NCBI GenBank assembly: GCA_003667865.1
Contig: CP033051.1
Location: forward strand, 2,754,501 to 2,818,500
DNA length: 64,000 bases
Reading direction: 5' to 3'
Source of the DNA: Rossellomorea marisflavi
Lineage (GTDB): Bacteria > Bacillota > Bacilli > Bacillales > Bacillaceae_B
Part shown: positions 61,711-64,000 of the stretch, piece by piece
Layout of the letters: each line of letters starts with the position of its first letter
Position numbering within the stretch: the first letter of the stretch is position 1
Notes under the pieces: model-generated
Told to the model about the DNA's origin: nothing
The model's database searches: none
Seen by the model: only the letters and a program-made list of their open reading frames with translations
Made by a program: the position numbers and the translations under genes

Positions 61711-61838
61711 TTGGAGCGGAAGGTGCTTGACTCCTGCGGGAATAGCGGGTCAGGTGAGACCCCGCAGGAGCGGAGCGACGAGGAGGCTCACCGCCCGCCC
61801 CGCGGAAAGCAAGCACCTGGAGCGGAAAGCAACGGACT
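61711..61838. repeat. GC-rich intergenic repeat, intact copy
   Basis: About 125 bp, far richer in G+C than its surroundings. Nested inverted repeats: AGGTGCTT (61721) with AAGCACCT (61811), CTCCTGCGGG (61731) with CCCGCAGGAG (61761), and GGTGAG (61753) with CTCACC (61787). The flanks GGAGCGGAAG and AGCGGAAAGC are direct repeats. The same element, decayed, is at 42195-42316. I recall such sequences as dispersed intergenic repeats in Bacillaceae genomes. Confidence 0.85.
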
Positions 61839-61891
61839 AAGTACTTGTATAATGAAGTAAGGAATTATATAGGTAAAGAAAGGTGAACCAA

Positions 61892-63397
61892 ATGTCTGTT
61901 GATTCTGATGGAAAGCTTGAAATGAAAAAATCTAAAAAAACAAATAGACCTTTTGTGTTAGCGTCTGTCATGCTTGCTATGTTTATGGGGGCCATTGAAG
62001 CGACGATTGTTTCAACTGCAATGCCTGCAATTGTAGGTGATCTGGGAGGATTTTCTCGTTACAGCTGGGTATTTTCATCCTACCTACTAATGAATGCTGT
62101 AACCGTTTTAATATATGGGAAACTGTCTGACTTATTTGGTAGGAGAATGATCATCACAATAGGAATATCAATTTTTCTGATTGGTTCTATTTTATGTGGA
62201 TTTGCTGGTTCAATGAGTGAACTAATCTTTTATCGGTTTATACAAGGTTTAGGTGCTGGAGCCGTATTACCCATAGCCACTACCATCGTCGGAGATATCT
62301 ATTCAAAGGAAGAACGAGCTAAAATACAAGGGTACTTATCAAGTGTCTGGGGAATCTCTGCCATTAGTGGACCAGCCATTGGAGGAATATTAGTTGAGTT
62401 TGTGAGCTGGCGTTATGTATTTTGGATTAACATTCCACTAGGAATCTTAGCAATTGCTGGAGTATGGTTGTTCTTACATGAAAAGGTTGAAAAGAAGAAA
62501 CCGGATATTGATTATATTGGAGCTCTATTATTAACCGTTTCAATATCAACAGCTATGTATATTTTAATAGAGGGTGGAGTTACAATTTCTTGGAATTCTC
62601 TTGCTTCAATTTTATTGATTACTACTGCTGTGATGGCTTTTCTTGCATTTGTATTTTATGAACGGAAGCAAGCAGAGCCCATGATGCCTTTTGAGCTCTG
62701 GAAATCAAAATCTATTTTTATCGCTAATATTGTTAGTTTAACAACAGGGGTTATGCTCATTGGGATCTCAAGTTTTCTACCAGCCTTCGTCCAAGGTGTA
62801 ATGGAGAGAAGTGCAACAGTTGCTGGATTTACGCTTACAGCAATGTCAATTGGATGGCCGATTGCTGCAACGACTGCCGGTCGTTTATTGTTGAAAATAG
62901 GCTACTATAAAACCTCTTTAATCGGTGGAGTCTCGCTCATTATTGGTTCAATTTTTTTTATTACACTAGATGGTTCAGATTCACCACTGTGGGCTGCATT
63001 TGGTTCCTTTTTTGTTGGAGTAGGAATGGGATTAACTTCTACGTCCTTTATTGTTTCCATTCAGAGTACAGTTGATTGGAAGGTTCGAGGAATTGCCACA
63101 GCAACAAATATGTTTATGCGAAACTTAGGAAATACCATTGGAGCTGCATTTTTAGGTGGAATATTAAATAGTGGAATCCAACGATATATTGCGAATCATT
63201 CGGATAAAGATGTTGAAATTGATACAATCAACGTTCTGCTAACTGAGAGTGAACGAAATAAGCTTCCAAATGAAATGCTCACATTATTACAAGATAGCCT
63301 TACCTATTCCTTACACTGGGTTTATATAGCTGTATTGGTATTTGCTGTGATAAGTTTAATCTTTATTATGAATCTACCACGAAAGGATTCTGTATAA
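61892..63397 (+). CDS. DHA2-family (EmrB/QacA) MFS drug exporter
   Basis: 501 residues with about 14 membrane helices. Motif A is GKLSDLFGRRMI, motif B region RFIQGLGAGAVLPIATTIV, motif C GISAISGPAIGGIL, and the D1 motif MFMGAIEATIVSTAMPAI (acidic residue in helix 1) marks drug:H+ antiporter family 2. It probably exports cationic or lipophilic drugs. ATG 61892 follows AAAGGTGAAC; GTG 61883 is inside that site. In B. subtilis ykuC, also an MFS gene, is nearby but belongs to a 12-helix group. Confidence 0.9.
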   Translation: MSVDSDGKLEMKKSKKTNRPFVLASVMLAMFMGAIEATIVSTAMPAIVGDLGGFSRYSWVFSSYLLMNAVTVLIYGKLSDLFGRRMIITIGISIFLIGSILCGFAGSMSELIFYRFIQGLGAGAVLPIATTIVGDIYSKEERAKIQGYLSSVWGISAISGPAIGGILVEFVSWRYVFWINIPLGILAIAGVWLFLHEKVEKKKPDIDYIGALLLTVSISTAMYILIEGGVTISWNSLASILLITTAVMAFLAFVFYERKQAEPMMPFELWKSKSIFIANIVSLTTGVMLIGISSFLPAFVQGVMERSATVAGFTLTAMSIGWPIAATTAGRLLLKIGYYKTSLIGGVSLIIGSIFFITLDGSDSPLWAAFGSFFVGVGMGLTSTSFIVSIQSTVDWKVRGIATATNMFMRNLGNTIGAAFLGGILNSGIQRYIANHSDKDVEIDTINVLLTESERNKLPNEMLTLLQDSLTYSLHWVYIAVLVFAVISLIFIMNLPRKDSV

Positions 63398-63431
63398 CTG
63401 GTTTGATAATGGATTTTACTTTGTTTTTCGA

Positions 63432-63452
63432 TATAATATAAGTAAAACTTAT
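63432..63452 (+). promoter_or_regulatory. ccpC -10 region and CcpC box
   Basis: TATAAT (63432-63437) is followed by ATAA-GTAAAAC-TTAT (63438-63452), exactly the ATAA-N7-TTAT dyad bound by CcpC. It overlaps the predicted start site, so CcpC would repress its own promoter. The -35 is weak. Confidence 0.75.
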
Positions 63453-63468
63453 GAGTAGGAGTTGTGCT

Positions 63469-64000
63469 ATGGGAAGCTCTGAATTTCAACTTTTGTATGT
63501 TCTTGCACAAGAAATGAATATGAGAAAAGCAGCTGAACGCTTATTTGTCTCACAACCTGCTTTATCACAAAGGCTTCAAAATATTGAAAAGGATTGGGGA
63601 ACAAAGCTTTTTTTACGTTCCCAAAAAGGATTGTCTTTAACGCCAGCGGGAGAAATGGTGATTCGCTTAGCTCAAGAAGTACTTCAAAAAGAGGAGCAGG
63701 TAAAAGAGCAAATACAATCATTAGAGTCTGAAGTACATGGTACGTTAAAGATTGCTTGTGCATCAATTGTAGGACAAAACTGGTTACCGAAGGTTTTAAA
63801 ACGGTTTGTAGATAAATATCCACATGCTAAAATTTCTTTAATAACAGGTTGGAGTAGTGAGATCCTTAAGGCTGTTTATGATGATGAGGTTCATATTGGC
63901 ATCATTAGAGGGAATCCCGATTGGAAGGGACCAAAATCTAAGTTGTTCCAAGATACGTTATACTTAGTAGATAAGGAAATCCAATCAATCGAAGACATGT
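63469..64000 (+). CDS. ccpC: LysR-type regulator CcpC, 5' part (3' end outside window)
   Basis: 177 residues visible, open to the window end. The helix-turn-helix MRKAAERLFVSQPALSQRLQ is that of CcpC (catabolite control protein C), continuing IEKDWGTKLFLRSQKGL and, in the effector domain, PHAKISLITGWSSEILK and VHIGIIRGNPDWKG. CcpC represses TCA-branch genes (citZ, citB) and responds to citrate. ATG 63469 follows AGGAG. Position after ykuL matches B. subtilis. A CcpC box precedes it. Confidence 0.95.
   Translation, partial: MGSSEFQLLYVLAQEMNMRKAAERLFVSQPALSQRLQNIEKDWGTKLFLRSQKGLSLTPAGEMVIRLAQEVLQKEEQVKEQIQSLESEVHGTLKIACASIVGQNWLPKVLKRFVDKYPHAKISLITGWSSEILKAVYDDEVHIGIIRGNPDWKGPKSKLFQDTLYLVDKEIQSIEDM

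Noticed and set aside
63467..63823. A 118-codon minus-strand frame at the right edge
   Set aside because: It is the shadow of the plus-strand ccpC gene, which is obvious from its LysR helix-turn-helix.
1..64000. Prophage, CRISPR array, toxin-antitoxin or restriction module
   Set aside because: No integrase, transposase, cas gene, spaced direct repeats or methylase motif was found in any frame examined; the window is mostly housekeeping and sporulation genes.

Overview
The window looks like chromosome from an endospore-forming, low-GC member of the Bacillaceae. Codon and base use are AT-rich, ribosome binding sites are of the AAAGGAGG type, and TTG and GTG starts are common. Spore and sporulation genes are scattered throughout: sspD, gamma-SASP-like genes, two Spo0E-like phosphatases, PAS sporulation kinases and a hopanoid/sporulenol-type cyclase. 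Gene order recalls the sigI to ccpC part of the Bacillus subtilis chromosome (sigI-rsgI-sspD-ktrD; ykvE-ykvI-ykvS; ptsHI; patA-cheV-ykyB; fadH; ykuI-ykuJ-ykuL-ccpC), with many lineage-specific insertions. I see no prophage, transposase, CRISPR array, rRNA or tRNA.

Layout. 1-17 kb: the C-terminus of a sporulation-type histidine kinase, an 87-bp palindrome, a squalene-hopene cyclase, a CBO0543-type membrane protein, an M42 aminopeptidase, a MurE-like ligase, Ohr, a membrane diguanylate cyclase, a YueH-like protein, peptide chain release factor 3, an EAL protein, an RND exporter and an aldehyde dehydrogenase. 17-24 kb: the SigI/RsgI stress locus with two tiny upstream ORFs, sspD, the K+ channel KtrD, two overlapping gamma-SASP-like genes and a B12-binding radical SAM protein. 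24-35 kb: a multi-PAS sporulation kinase, an ArsR-DUF2087 regulator with a large palindromic operator, two Spo0E-like phosphatases, a 5'-nucleotidase, ykvE, ykvI, ykvS and small genes. 35-42 kb: a PilZ protein, a MoxR/DUF58/membrane-protein operon and ptsHI, followed by a C-rich small-RNA candidate. 42-53 kb: a GC-rich intergenic repeat, a third gamma-SASP-like gene, patA, corA, the remnant of a KinA-like kinase, cheV, ykyB and the polyphosphate pair ppx-ppk. 53-64 kb: a GGDEF-EAL protein, fadH with a FadR-like operator, ykuI, small secreted or redox proteins, a metallo-beta-lactamase protein that appears to start at CTG, ykuJ, the c-di-AMP-binding CBS protein, a second copy of the GC-rich repeat, a DHA2 drug exporter and the 5' part of ccpC.

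Themes. Five genes make, degrade or bind c-di-GMP (7044, 10517, 35197, 53190, 56763), and cheV and a SwrC-type exporter add a motility/surface-behaviour flavour. Sporulation phosphorelay inputs (two PAS kinases and a dead third one) sit with two Spo0E-type phosphatases that would oppose them. Several regulatory sites are readable directly: a SigD-type promoter for cheV, a PhoP-type direct repeat before ppk, a FadR box before fadH, a CcpC box before ccpC and a SigI-like promoter upstream of sigI. Family names come from recognising protein motifs and remembered synteny; no database search was run.
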